The notes under the pieces are model-generated. The model ran no database searches. It was given only the letters and a program-made list of their open reading frames with translations, and had not been told where the DNA came from. A stretch of 34,819 nucleotides of DNA from CAADGU01 sp964581605 (GTDB lineage: Bacteria; Chloroflexota; Anaerolineae; Promineifilales; Promineifilaceae), in the NCBI GenBank assembly GCA_964581605.1, contig CAZOPF010000061.1, positions 1-34,819 of the forward strand. The letters run 5' to 3'. The translations under genes were made by a program, and so were the position numbers. Each line of letters starts with the position of its first letter. Position 1 is the first letter of the stretch. Below are positions 1 through 8,381 of the stretch, piece after piece.

Positions 1-57
1 TTGAGTGATTGAGTGATTGAGTGTTTGAGTGATTGAGTGTTTGAGTGGTTACCCAAT
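1..57. repeat. 8-bp tandem repeat with terminal hairpin
   Basis: Six consecutive 8-bp units of the type TTGAGTGA/TTGAGTGT occupy positions 1-48. They are followed by GGTTACCCAATAACC (about 47-61), which can fold on itself. This is the first of about nine intergenic elements in the window with the same design: short tandem units followed by an inverted copy. The 5' limit is cut by the window edge. Confidence 0.8.
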
Positions 58-91
58 AACCACATGAGTAATCAGTGTAAATCAGCGGCCT

Positions 92-119
92 GCCCTCGTC
101 AGAGTGTGGGCTTTTTTTT
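92..119 (+). terminator. Possible rho-independent terminator
   Basis: GCCC at 92-95 can pair with GGGC at 108-111, and the right arm is followed by eight T residues (112-119). The stem is short, so termination is plausible rather than strong. It would serve a gene upstream of the window and sits just before rodA. Confidence 0.4.
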
Positions 120-132
120 ATGATAGCGGCCG

Positions 133-1242
133 ATGTTATCACGTACTTCTACCTGGCGATATTTTGATATCTGGCTGATGGGGGCCGTTTTACTGCTCAC
201 CGCTTATGGCGTGTTGATGATCCGCAGCGCCGTAACGGGCGCGCCAGACTTTGAACCGTTGCCAGCAGCACAGGTGCGTTGGGCGATCATCGGCTTTATT
301 GTCATGTTTGTCTTTGCCTCTATTGATTATCGTGTGCTGACTTCTATGCACTGGTACATTTATTTTGGCTTGATCGCGGCTCTAATTATTGTGCTGGTGG
401 CTGGGGCAGTGGGGAATGAAACGCGCCGGTGGATCCAAATTACTTCTGAAATCCGCATCCAGCCAGCCGAGTTCGGCCGTGTCTTCATTGCCGTGAGTCT
501 GGCACAATTTCTGACCAACCGGCGGCATAAGATTCACCATTTCTCCAACACCATTGCCAGCGTCATTTATGTTGTCATCCCCGCCATCCTCATCTTTTTA
601 GAGCCAAACTTGAGTATGGCTCTGATGTACCTTGCCTTGTGGTTTGTGATGATCTGGTTAGTGGGGCTGCCACTTTCCCATTTTGTTTTGTTGGCGATGA
701 TAGGGGTTATGGGGTTTGCGGCCGTGTTCCCCCTCTTGCAAGATTACCAAAAAGAGCGCATCACCACCTTCATCAGCCCGGAGAATGCTGACGAAGAAGA
801 TACGTTCAACATCGAACAGGCCCAGATCAGCATTGGTTCTGGCGGCTGGTTTGGCAAAGGGTATCTCAATGGCACGCAAAGCCAGTTGGGTTTCTTGCGG
901 GTGCAGCACACCGACTTTATCTTTTCCGTTATCACCGAAGAAATGGGCATAATTTTTGGCTCGCTGGTGGTCATGTTGTTAATGGCCTTTATATTGTGGC
1001 GCATTTTGCGTGTGGCCTTTCTCTCGCCTGATCCGGCCGGTAAACTGATTTGCGTGGGCATTGCCACCGTCTTATTTCTGCAAACAACGGTCAGTGTGGG
1101 CATGAATGTACGGCTGCTGCCTGTCACCGGGCTAACGCTCCCCTTCGTCAGCTATGGTGGTAGTTCGCTGACAACCCTTTTTATTGCTATCGGTATCGTA
1201 CAATCCGTTCTCATGCGTCATCGCAAACAAGAATTTGGGTGA
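133..1242 (+). CDS. rodA: RodA/FtsW-family peptidoglycan glycosyltransferase
   Basis: The 369-residue polytopic membrane protein belongs to the SEDS family, which polymerises lipid II into glycan strands. RodA does this for elongation with a class B PBP, FtsW for division. About ten hydrophobic segments are visible. Family landmarks are FLEPNLSMAL (around residue 155), the extracellular segment with QHTDFIFSVITEEMG (around 257-271), and the C-terminal LRLLPVTG-type segment with LPFVSYGGSS (around 336-345). The length matches RodA (about 370) better than the longer FtsW proteins, and no PBP or division gene is adjacent, so the RodA/FtsW split is an inference. ATG at 133 is the first Met and gives a short charged N-terminus before the first membrane helix; no clear ribosome site is visible. 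A tandem-repeat hairpin follows directly. Confidence 0.85.
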   Translation: MLSRTSTWRYFDIWLMGAVLLLTAYGVLMIRSAVTGAPDFEPLPAAQVRWAIIGFIVMFVFASIDYRVLTSMHWYIYFGLIAALIIVLVAGAVGNETRRWIQITSEIRIQPAEFGRVFIAVSLAQFLTNRRHKIHHFSNTIASVIYVVIPAILIFLEPNLSMALMYLALWFVMIWLVGLPLSHFVLLAMIGVMGFAAVFPLLQDYQKERITTFISPENADEEDTFNIEQAQISIGSGGWFGKGYLNGTQSQLGFLRVQHTDFIFSVITEEMGIIFGSLVVMLLMAFILWRILRVAFLSPDPAGKLICVGIATVLFLQTTVSVGMNVRLLPVTGLTLPFVSYGGSSLTTLFIAIGIVQSVLMRHRKQEFG

Positions 1243-1245
1243 GCG

Positions 1246-1299
1246 GTAGCAAGTTGCAAGTTGCAGGTAACTCGCCACCTGCAACTTGCTACCTGCAAC
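1246..1299. repeat. Inverted/tandem repeat hairpin between rodA and gltX
   Basis: GTAGCAAGTTGCA (1246-1258) and AGTTGCAGGT (1259-1268) are mirrored by ACCTGCAACTTGCTAC (1277-1292), followed by another CTGCAAC. The repeats are overlapping units of GCAAGTTGCA. The element lies between rodA and gltX, so an open frame that starts inside it should not be taken as gltX coding sequence. Confidence 0.8.
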
Positions 1300-1331
1300 C
1301 CCAAGATAAATTCTCTACTCTACAAGGTTCT

Positions 1332-2804
1332 ATGACAGTACGAACACGTTTTGCTCCCAGCCCTACGGGCTATCTACACATCGGCAGTGCCTGGTCAGCT
1401 TTGTTTGGCTGGATGTATGCCCGCAAACAGGGCGGCCAATTTTTGCTGCGGATAGAAGACACCGACACCAGCCGCACGGTGCCTGGCGCGATAGAAAATA
1501 TGATGGCCGGGCTGCGCTGGCTGGGCATTGAGTGGGATGAGGGGCCAGACGTGGGCGGCCCGTATGGCCCTTATGTGCAAACGGAACGGGCCGACCTGTA
1601 TCGGGACTATGCCAACTGGTTGATTGGTCACGGCCGTGCCTATAAATGTTTTGCCACTCCCGAAGAACTGGAAGCAATGCGCGAGGCCAATGTGCCCGGT
1701 GGGTATGACCGCCGTTACCGCGACTATACGGCCGATCAAGTAGCTGACCTGGAGGCGCAGGGCAAACCGTATGTGGTACGCTTTAAGATGCCCCTGACAG
1801 GCGAAACGGCCGTGCCCGACCTCTTGCGTGGCAACGTCATCTTCCCCAATGAGCAGTTTACCGATTACATCATCCTCAAATCCAATGGCCTGCCCACCTA
1901 TCATCTGGCGCACCTGGTGGATGACCACCTGATGAAAATCACCCACGTCACCCGCGGCGTGGAATGGCTGAATACAGCCCCCATCCATGTGAACATGTAT
2001 AAAGCGTTTGGTTGGGAAATGCCTGTGCTGGTTCACCTGCCGGTGATTTTGAACCCCAGCGGTAAAGGCAAACTGAGCAAACGGCATCAGGCCTTTCTGG
2101 ACAGCGGCGAAAAGGTGTTGGTACGCGCTTCAGAGTTTATGGAAGCCGGTTACTTACCAGAAGCAGTGGCAAACTTTCTGGCAAACATTGGCTGGTCTTT
2201 TGGCAACGACCGCGAAAAATTCACCATCACCGAAGCCCTACCCCACTTTGAACTGGCCGACGTCAGTCCCGCGCCCGTCAAGCTGCCCTACAGCAAACTG
2301 GATTGGTTGAATGGACAGTACATACAGGAGATGGATATTGCCGAACTGGCAAAAGCGGTCAAGCCATTCCTGGAAAGGGAAGGATGGGAAGTGAATCTGG
2401 ACGCGCTGATTTTGGTGATGCCCGCCATGAAACCACGCATGAAAACATTCCCAGACGCGATTCCCTTTTTGCGCTTTTTATTTGAAGAAACGCAGGTGGA
2501 GGGGGTGATCACGGCCGCAGCCCTGAGCGATGACAAACTCCCTCCCCCCGCCGCCAAAGCCGCCTACACCGCCGCCCGCGACTTTCTGGCTACGGCCGCA
2601 CCCTTTGATGTGCCCACCTTAGGTGCTGGACTGAGCGAGATTGGCAGCCACCACACCACCAACGCCAAACCTGGCCCCTTTCTGGGCAAACTCCGCCTGG
2701 GCATCACCGGCCAACAAGTTTCCCCACCCGTCTATGAATCTATCATCGCTTTGGGTCGTCCCCGTTCCCTGGCCCGATTAGATAACATCATCGCCCTCTT
2801 CTAA
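1332..2804 (+). CDS. gltX: Glutamyl-tRNA synthetase
   Basis: A class I aminoacyl-tRNA synthetase of about 490 residues that charges tRNA-Glu (or both tRNA-Glu and tRNA-Gln in organisms lacking GlnRS). The protein opens with RTRFAPSPTGYLHIGSAW, which holds the HIGH-type ATP motif (HIGS). The KMSKS-type loop is GKGKLSKRHQAF, near residue 250. DDHLMKITHVTRGVEWL is the usual GluRS core between them. The C-terminal anticodon-binding helical domain is complete, so length is normal. The frame stays open upstream to 1239, but that part translates the repeat hairpin; ATG at 1332 puts the conserved RTRFAPSP motif at the N-terminus and is the better start. No zinc-binding Cys cluster is evident in the insert. 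Confidence 0.95.
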   Translation: MTVRTRFAPSPTGYLHIGSAWSALFGWMYARKQGGQFLLRIEDTDTSRTVPGAIENMMAGLRWLGIEWDEGPDVGGPYGPYVQTERADLYRDYANWLIGHGRAYKCFATPEELEAMREANVPGGYDRRYRDYTADQVADLEAQGKPYVVRFKMPLTGETAVPDLLRGNVIFPNEQFTDYIILKSNGLPTYHLAHLVDDHLMKITHVTRGVEWLNTAPIHVNMYKAFGWEMPVLVHLPVILNPSGKGKLSKRHQAFLDSGEKVLVRASEFMEAGYLPEAVANFLANIGWSFGNDREKFTITEALPHFELADVSPAPVKLPYSKLDWLNGQYIQEMDIAELAKAVKPFLEREGWEVNLDALILVMPAMKPRMKTFPDAIPFLRFLFEETQVEGVITAAALSDDKLPPPAAKAAYTAARDFLATAAPFDVPTLGAGLSEIGSHHTTNAKPGPFLGKLRLGITGQQVSPPVYESIIALGRPRSLARLDNIIALF

Positions 2805-2857
2805 ATCTCCCATCCCCTTCCCTGCTTAACCAAACCTTTACAAAGCCTTATCTCATT

Positions 2858-2890
2858 GTTAACAGCGTGTTAAACACCAGGCAGTATAGT
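2858..2890 (+). promoter_or_regulatory. Possible Pho box and -10 element upstream of phoU
   Basis: GTTAACA (2858-2864) and GTTAAAC (2869-2875) form direct repeats with 11-bp periodicity. A -10-like TATAGT (2885-2890) starts 10 bp after the second repeat, and no -35 hexamer is visible. This geometry is that of PhoB-activated promoters in other phyla, where the box replaces the -35. The repeats do not match the E. coli consensus closely, so this is an inference supported by spacing and by the phoU gene downstream. Confidence 0.35.
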
Positions 2891-2990
2891 TCTCATTGTC
2901 ACGTAACAAGTAGCAACCGCTCAAGCAGATTTCTTCTTTCCTCCCTTTTCTCCTCTTCTCCTCTATGGTTAGGGTAGCAGTTGCACAGAG

Positions 2991-3020
2991 CAAGGGAGAG
3001 GGCGCCCTCCCTCTCCCTTG
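2991..3020 (+). other. Strong hairpin in the phoU leader
   Basis: CAAGGGAGAGGG (2991-3002) is perfectly complementary to CCCTCTCCCTTG (3009-3020) around a 6-nt loop, giving a 12-bp GC-rich stem. No T tract follows, so it is not a classic terminator. It lies about 40 nt before the phoU start and after a long pyrimidine-rich stretch (about 2928-2964). Confidence 0.75.
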
Positions 3021-3058
3021 TTCGCTGCCTGGGGGTGGGGACAAACGAGGGGATGCGT

Positions 3059-3790
3059 ATGATTGAAAAGCCAAAACGAATTTTTCGCCAGCCACAACAA
3101 CGACCAACCGCTCGCCAACCATTGGAGCGCGAGCTACGCCGTTTGCAAGACAATATGTTAGCTATGGGCAGCCGTGTGAGCCATACCATTTTGGAAGCGG
3201 TAGATTATTTGAAAACCCAGAATATGGCTGGCGCGGCCAGAGTTATTGCGGAAGACCGCCTGATCAATGAGCAGCGTTATCAACTGGAAGCGGCTTGTCT
3301 GACACTGATAGCCACTCAAAACCCCATCGCCCGTGATTTGCGCACCGTAGCGGCCGTATTAGCCATTGTCACCGAATTAGAACGCATCAATGATTATGCC
3401 AAAGGCATTGGCAAAGTGACCCTCACCATGGGTGAAGAACCATTGCTACGGCCGTCCCCCCTCTTACCCCAAATGGCCGTCAAAGCGCAGGGCATGTTAC
3501 GCCGCGCCATATTTGCCTTCATCGAGCAAGATATCACCATTGCCTACGCCATTGCCACACTGGATGATGAAGTAGACACCCTCTACAACCAGATTTATGC
3601 CGACCTGATGGCCGAAGTCATCCGCTCGCCACAGGTGGCTGCTCATGCCAGCTATCAACTCTGGGCTGCCCACAACTTGGAGCGAACCGGAGACCGCGCA
3701 CTCAACATATGCGAGCGCGTCATTTTTACCGTCACCGGCAAACTGGTAGAGCTGGATGAAAGCTGCCCCGGCCGTAACAAACCCAACTAA
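3059..3790 (+). CDS. phoU: PhoU-family phosphate regulator
   Basis: PhoU is a peripheral cytoplasmic protein of two three-helix bundles that links the Pst phosphate transporter with the PhoR/PhoB two-component system and restrains Pho signalling. Both metal-binding repeats are present: TELERINDYAKGI in the first half and NLERTGDRALNICE in the second, matching the family's ExxRxxD pattern. ATG at 3059 is preferred because AGGGG (3048-3052) lies about 6 nt upstream; ATG at 3053 would leave no spacing, and the longer frame from 2981 runs through the leader hairpin. The N-terminal ~20 residues are basic and proline/glutamine-rich, an extension seen in some homologues. No pst or phoBR gene is in the window, so the gene stands alone here. 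Confidence 0.88.
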   Translation: MIEKPKRIFRQPQQRPTARQPLERELRRLQDNMLAMGSRVSHTILEAVDYLKTQNMAGAARVIAEDRLINEQRYQLEAACLTLIATQNPIARDLRTVAAVLAIVTELERINDYAKGIGKVTLTMGEEPLLRPSPLLPQMAVKAQGMLRRAIFAFIEQDITIAYAIATLDDEVDTLYNQIYADLMAEVIRSPQVAAHASYQLWAAHNLERTGDRALNICERVIFTVTGKLVELDESCPGRNKPN

Positions 3791-3819
3791 ACCATCACAA
3801 CCCGTCTCATCTGCATCAT

Positions 3820-3848
3820 TTTACAATTCGGTGGACTTGACATATAAT
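3820..3848 (+). promoter_or_regulatory. Near-consensus sigma70 promoter of the STAND locus
   Basis: TTTACA (3820-3825), a 17-bp spacer and a perfect TATAAT (3843-3848) form one of the best promoter matches in the window. Transcription would start near 3855, leaving a leader of about 50 nt before the EAD7 gene at 3905. A TTGACA at 3837-3842 overlaps the spacer and has no good -10 at proper distance. Confidence 0.6.
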
Positions 3849-3904
3849 TTCGTCACCTTTAGTTGTATTGTCTAACACGCATTGTCCATTACGAAGAGAG
3901 ATGC

Positions 3905-5233
3905 ATGACTGATTCGGCCACGCCCCCTCCCAACGGCGAACAATCTGTTGATACCAACAAGCTGCTGCGTGCCCTTATCGAACTGTTTAACGAACAGGAA
4001 CTCCGTGATCTCTGTTTTGAACTACGCCTGGATTACGAAAACCTGGAAGGAAGCGCCAAAAAAGACAAGGCCCGCGAACTCATCAACTACTTCTTCCGCC
4101 GCCGCCGCCTTAATGTCTTGCTAACCGTTTTCCGCGAACATCGCCCCCACATCACGGTGGAAGATCTGCTGCTGCAAGAAGGTGAGCCAGACCCCTCCTC
4201 TACCATTGTGGGTATGCCTACCACATTACCATCCTCCCCCAAAGACATGTCCAACACCATGTTGGTGAGCAAAAGTTTTGTCACCATGCTGCGGCTGCTC
4301 ACCCGGCCAGATATGCGGGCGGCCGTTGTCGCTTTCCAGACCGATTTTCAGGCCGCCTCCAGCCAGATTGACCAGATGAATGATTTTAAGCTGGCGCATG
4401 ATCTCTTTCAGGAATTGGAAAATCGCTATTTCCTCATCCAGAATGACGAACGCCGCTTACCGGCCGATGACCTGGCCTGGGACAGCATTGCCATCAACGA
4501 GCCAGAATTGCAAGGCAAGATCAGCGATTTGCGGGTGGTGACACAACGGCCGACATTTGCCAATGACGAAGCCCGCTGGATGGCCCAACTGGACAAAGTG
4601 AGCGAGAGCATTCGCATCGGGGTGGAACAGTTTGACCTGGAAGAACTCAAACGAGGCACCAGCCTCCTGTATCGGGTACTTAATCGCACCCCCTCCCGCA
4701 TCAATGCCCAACTGGTATCCACCGCTACAGCCCTGCGGCTGGACGCGCTGGAACAGGCGATGCAAACCATCAATACCAACCTGTCTGGCACAGAAGCAGG
4801 CATGGACAGTGTGGTGGAAGAGATCGCCAATGGCGTAGCGGCATTAAGCGGTCTGGACGAGCGGCTGAAAGTGCTGGTGAAAGAGCACAACGCCTGGCAA
4901 GAGATTGATGACGAGCTGCGCCGGGTGGAAGCCAGCCTGAACCAGAGCATTGATGAGCTGGATGATGCCTGGTTTGATCTGGAGCCGATGGCCCGCGATT
5001 TAGCTGCCGGGCAAGATACGGAATGGACGGCCGAGCTAAATGATGTGGTGGACAAGCTGGATGAGGCACTGCGGGACAAAGTGGTGGTCACAGTACGCCG
5101 CCTGTTCCGCCGTTTCCAGAGCCAGGTGCGGCGCCGTTTCCGGCAGGTGGATTTAGAGTTGTTAACCTTGTGTCAGGATTTGCAACGTGTGGGCGAATCG
5201 CTGGATTTGTTGTTAAGGCAGTTTGAAAAATGA
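3905..5233 (+). CDS. EAD7-domain protein, first gene of STAND NTPase locus
   Basis: A soluble protein of about 442 residues. Residues ~17-85 match Effector-associated domain 7 (EAD7), a small helical death-like adaptor found in NTP-dependent prokaryotic conflict systems; the signature is LFNEQELRDLCFELRLDYEN followed by KARELINYFFRRRRL. No recognised effector (protease, nuclease, TIR) follows. The remaining ~350 residues are predicted mostly helical, with a Pro/Ser-rich linker near residue 90-110 and coiled-coil-like heptads in the C-terminal half, ending in an Arg-rich segment (VRRLFRRFQSQVRRRFRQV). ATG at 3905 is chosen over the upstream TTG at 3863 because GAAGAGAG (3893-3900) is suitably placed. 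The stop overlaps the next ATG (ATGA at 5230-5233), indicating translational coupling. Function is inferred: an adaptor or scaffold signalling with the downstream NTPases. Confidence 0.7.
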   Translation: MTDSATPPPNGEQSVDTNKLLRALIELFNEQELRDLCFELRLDYENLEGSAKKDKARELINYFFRRRRLNVLLTVFREHRPHITVEDLLLQEGEPDPSSTIVGMPTTLPSSPKDMSNTMLVSKSFVTMLRLLTRPDMRAAVVAFQTDFQAASSQIDQMNDFKLAHDLFQELENRYFLIQNDERRLPADDLAWDSIAINEPELQGKISDLRVVTQRPTFANDEARWMAQLDKVSESIRIGVEQFDLEELKRGTSLLYRVLNRTPSRINAQLVSTATALRLDALEQAMQTINTNLSGTEAGMDSVVEEIANGVAALSGLDERLKVLVKEHNAWQEIDDELRRVEASLNQSIDELDDAWFDLEPMARDLAAGQDTEWTAELNDVVDKLDEALRDKVVVTVRRLFRRFQSQVRRRFRQVDLELLTLCQDLQRVGESLDLLLRQFEK

Positions 5234-8200
5234 GCGACATCCAAGACATTTCGTACTCAGAAGACGATATTATCCCTTTCATGTCCTTTGCTTCGTTCCG
5301 GGATACGCACCGGGATTTGCTGAAACGCCGCCGCGAGGAGAAGAAAGAAGGGGATGAAGAGACGGCCGAATTCTGGATGGCCGTAGACGAATTCCTGCAA
5401 CGCGGGCGAGCGGCTGGCGCTTTTCTGGACGAAGACAGCGACCGTGAAGCGGCCCAAAACCTGTTAGATTATTGGGAGACCCAACTGTTTCATTCCGGCC
5501 GTGACATCCCCGACATGATCCTGGCCGAATTTAATCCCAACCTCCAGCCCGAAATCCCCGATGAACGCTGCCCCTACGTCGGTCTGAACGCCTTTGACAG
5601 CAGCAACCAACACCTGTTTTACGGCCGTGATCAGCTCATCGGCGAACTGCTCAACCAGGTCCTCGTCAGCCGTCTCATCACCACCATCGGGCCCTCCGGC
5701 AGCGGCAAATCCTCGGTCGTATTGGCCGGGCTGCTGCCCCGCCTCAAAGCGGGCGAACTGCCCGGCAGCGCCCTATGGAACTACTTCCCCGTCATCGTGC
5801 CCGGTTCCGCTCCCCTCACCGCCCTGGCCCGCCTCCTGCAACCGGCCGGCAGCGACCCCGCCCTCTGGATTTTTGATACCACCGAAAAACTCCGCGAAGA
5901 TACCAATCACCTCACCACGTTGATCGAAAGCCACAGCGAGGAAGCCTCCGTATTGGTCATTGACCAGTTTGAAGAAACCTTCACCCTCTGCCACGACGAA
6001 GAAGAACGCAACGCCTTTTTGGAAAACCTGCTCAACCTGGTACGTACCCGCGATTCTCGCCATGTTGTTATCCTCACCATGCGCGTGGATTACGAAAGCT
6101 ACCTCACTAAAGCCCCCCTGTTTCACTCATTAGTCGAGCAAGGACAGGTGCGCGTGAGTGCCATGAACACGGCCGAATTGCATGACGCTATCGAGAAACC
6201 GGCCACTGCCATCGGCCTCAAATTTGAAGAAGGGCTGGTAGACGCCGTTGTCCGCGAAATTGTTGGCGAACCGGCCGCACTTCCCCTGCTGCAATTTGCC
6301 CTGCTGCAATTATGGGACAATCGTGAACGCAACCGTGTCACCTGGGAAACCTATCGCCGGTTGGGCGGCGTGATGCAGGCATTAGCCCACACGGCCGACA
6401 ATATCTATGATAACCTGCTGCCCGAAGACCAGGTAACAGCCCGCCGCATTTTGTTGCGCCTGGTGCGCCCCAGCGAAGGGTTGGAATTTACCCGCCGCCG
6501 CGTTCCTTTGCGCCAGCTTTACCAGACCGGGGAAGCGCGCGACCGCGTAGACCGGGTAATGGAAAAACTTGTCCAATCCCGGCTGGTGCGCAGCACCAAA
6601 GGGCACACCGAAGAAGATGACCAGATCGAAGTGGCCCATGAAGCACTGGTACGCAACTGGCCGCGCCTGGTGGATTGGCTGGAAGAAGAGCGCATCCGCC
6701 TGCGGCATCGCCTGCGCCTGACCGACCAGGCCGAACAGTGGGACGCACTTAACAAAGATGAAGGTGCCTTACTGCGCGGTGCGCTGCTGCAAGAAGCACT
6801 GCAATATGACGACCTCAGCCCATTAGAAACAGATTTTGTCAAAGCCAGCCAGTCAGCATTACAACGGGAAGAAGAAGAGAAAGAAGCCGTCCGCCGCCGG
6901 GAATTGGAGCAGGCGCGGGCGCTGGCGGCCGAACAAAGCCATCTGGCCCGTGAACAAAAACAACTGGCCGAGGAACAGCGATTGCGGGCCGAAGCCCAGG
7001 CGGTGGCCGCCCAACGCGCCCGCAACTTTACCATCGCGTTAGTGGCCATTCTCGTTCTGGTCATCATAGGGGCGGCAGCTATTGTGCGTTCGGTGCAGGC
7101 GAATGCGGCCGCGCAAGATAGCGCCCGTATCGCCGCCGAAAACGAAGCCTCGGCTACCCGCTCGGCTCTGGAAGCGCAGATTATCGCTATTACGGCCGAA
7201 GCCGTGGCCATTGCCGGCACGGCCCAATCAGAGGAAGTGTCTATCAACAATGCCACCGCCACCCGCGAAGCGGAAATCCAGCAAACAGTAGCGGCCGAAC
7301 GGGCGGCGGAACAAAACCGGGCTACGGGCACGGCCGTTGCCGCCACCGCCACCGTTGATTTTGAAAGCGCCGTTGCCACCGCTACCCAGGCCGCCCGTGC
7401 TACCGCCACCAATAGTGGCAGCACCGTGCTGCCCACCGGCACCCCAGATCAGGCCGCCCTCGCTCTGGATGCCCAACTCCGCGCCTTCGTCCGCGAAGAG
7501 GATAATATGCCCATGTTATTCATCACCGGCGGCCCATTCCTGCTGGGGACCACGGGCGAACAAAGCAACCTGGATGAACAACCCCCACATGAAGTTATCA
7601 TCCCCAGTTTTTATCTGGATAGATTTGAAATCAGCATCCAACAATATGCCGACTTTCTAAACCGGCAAGGGGGCAACCGGGGCATGTGCAGCGGTTTTGA
7701 TTGTGTGAAAACGCTGGTAGACACCCAATATGCCCATCTGCTGAACAACTTTGGCTTTTTTGAACCCCGCCCTGGCACCGGCAGTTTTCCCATTACCTGG
7801 GTAAGCTGGTATGGAGCGGATGCGTATTGCCGTTCGATTGGGCGGCGGCTGCCCACAGAAGCGGAATGGGAATATGCGGCCAAAGGGCTGGACGGCCGTC
7901 TCTTCCCCTGGGGCAATACACCGCCTGAACCAAATGTCAACGCCGTCTTTGACTATCAACTGCGCGATTTTCCCCGCGCTTTCCGGCCGGTAGACGCCCT
8001 GCCCGCTGGGGCCAGCCCCTTTGGTGTTTTTGGTATGGCTGGCGGTGCGGCCGAATGGGTTGCCGACTGGTATCAGGATGATTATTACGCCACGCAGTCC
8101 ACTTCCCATTTGCCCAATGAAGATGCTACCTCTGGCGAAAAATCGCTGCGCGGTGGTTCCTGGCTAGACCCTGGCTCTGAACTGCGCGCCACCAACCGCG

Positions 8201-8286
8201 GCCATATGGCTCCCGTTATCCTCAACGTGGACAATCCTGATTATGCGGGTGTAGGCTTCCGCTGCGCCCAAGACGCCAATAATTAG
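5230..8286 (+). CDS. Membrane nSTAND1 NTPase with C-terminal FGE-like domain
   Basis: The 1018-residue protein has an uncharacterised N-terminal module (about 18-100) shared with the next NTPase. It is followed by the nSTAND1 entry motif CPYVGLNAFDSSNQHLFYGR (114-133), Walker A GPSGSGKSS (154-162) and Walker B VLVIDQFEE (241-249). A winged-helix-type region with QIEVAHEALVRNWPRL, an Arg/Glu-rich helix, one transmembrane helix (about 600-619) and an Ala/Thr-rich stalk follow. From about residue 760 there is an FGE-sulfatase/SUMF1-like domain (FITGGPFLLGT, RRLPTEAEWEYAAKG, LRGGSWLD, GVGFRCA). Basic residues before the helix predict a cytoplasmic NTPase and an external FGE-like sensor. Both positions of the FGE catalytic Cys pair after RGGSW are non-Cys, so this is probably a ligand-binding C-lectin-like fold, not an oxidase. 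STAND proteins act as ligand-triggered oligomeric switches; the ligand here is unknown. Confidence 0.85.
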   Translation: MSDIQDISYSEDDIIPFMSFASFRDTHRDLLKRRREEKKEGDEETAEFWMAVDEFLQRGRAAGAFLDEDSDREAAQNLLDYWETQLFHSGRDIPDMILAEFNPNLQPEIPDERCPYVGLNAFDSSNQHLFYGRDQLIGELLNQVLVSRLITTIGPSGSGKSSVVLAGLLPRLKAGELPGSALWNYFPVIVPGSAPLTALARLLQPAGSDPALWIFDTTEKLREDTNHLTTLIESHSEEASVLVIDQFEETFTLCHDEEERNAFLENLLNLVRTRDSRHVVILTMRVDYESYLTKAPLFHSLVEQGQVRVSAMNTAELHDAIEKPATAIGLKFEEGLVDAVVREIVGEPAALPLLQFALLQLWDNRERNRVTWETYRRLGGVMQALAHTADNIYDNLLPEDQVTARRILLRLVRPSEGLEFTRRRVPLRQLYQTGEARDRVDRVMEKLVQSRLVRSTKGHTEEDDQIEVAHEALVRNWPRLVDWLEEERIRLRHRLRLTDQAEQWDALNKDEGALLRGALLQEALQYDDLSPLETDFVKASQSALQREEEEKEAVRRRELEQARALAAEQSHLAREQKQLAEEQRLRAEAQAVAAQRARNFTIALVAILVLVIIGAAAIVRSVQANAAAQDSARIAAENEASATRSALEAQIIAITAEAVAIAGTAQSEEVSINNATATREAEIQQTVAAERAAEQNRATGTAVAATATVDFESAVATATQAARATATNSGSTVLPTGTPDQAALALDAQLRAFVREEDNMPMLFITGGPFLLGTTGEQSNLDEQPPHEVIIPSFYLDRFEISIQQYADFLNRQGGNRGMCSGFDCVKTLVDTQYAHLLNNFGFFEPRPGTGSFPITWVSWYGADAYCRSIGRRLPTEAEWEYAAKGLDGRLFPWGNTPPEPNVNAVFDYQLRDFPRAFRPVDALPAGASPFGVFGMAGGAAEWVADWYQDDYYATQSTSHLPNEDATSGEKSLRGGSWLDPGSELRATNRGHMAPVILNVDNPDYAGVGFRCAQDANN

Positions 8287-8296
8287 CACGTACCTG

Positions 8297-8363
8297 GCAG
8301 TGCCAGGCACAGGGCACACATCAGGAAAATGCGTAAGGCATTTCGTCCTGTGCCCGGCACTGC
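8297..8363. repeat. Nested inverted repeat between the two STAND genes
   Basis: GCAGTGCCAGGCACAGG (8297-8313) pairs with CCTGTGCCCGGCACTGC (8347-8363) with one mismatch over 17 bp. Inside, AAATGC and GCATTT form a second small stem. No T tract follows. The element separates the two STAND NTPase genes and could attenuate transcription or stabilise the upstream mRNA; the sequence alone does not decide. Confidence 0.75.
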
Positions 8364-8381
8364 AAAACTTAAGGAAGTGTA

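Noticed and set aside
1239..1331. N-terminal extension of glutamyl-tRNA synthetase
   Set aside because: These codons translate the inverted-repeat spacer, and the conserved RTRFAPSP motif belongs at the N-terminus beginning at 1332.
3837..3868. TTGACA with TTGTAT as promoter for the EAD7 gene
   Set aside because: The spacing would be 20 bp, while TTTACA-N17-TATAAT just upstream is a much better match.
7507..8286. Diversity-generating retroelement target at the FGE-like C-terminus
   Set aside because: The fold is a typical target, but no reverse transcriptase, template repeat or adenine-biased variable repeat is visible in the window.
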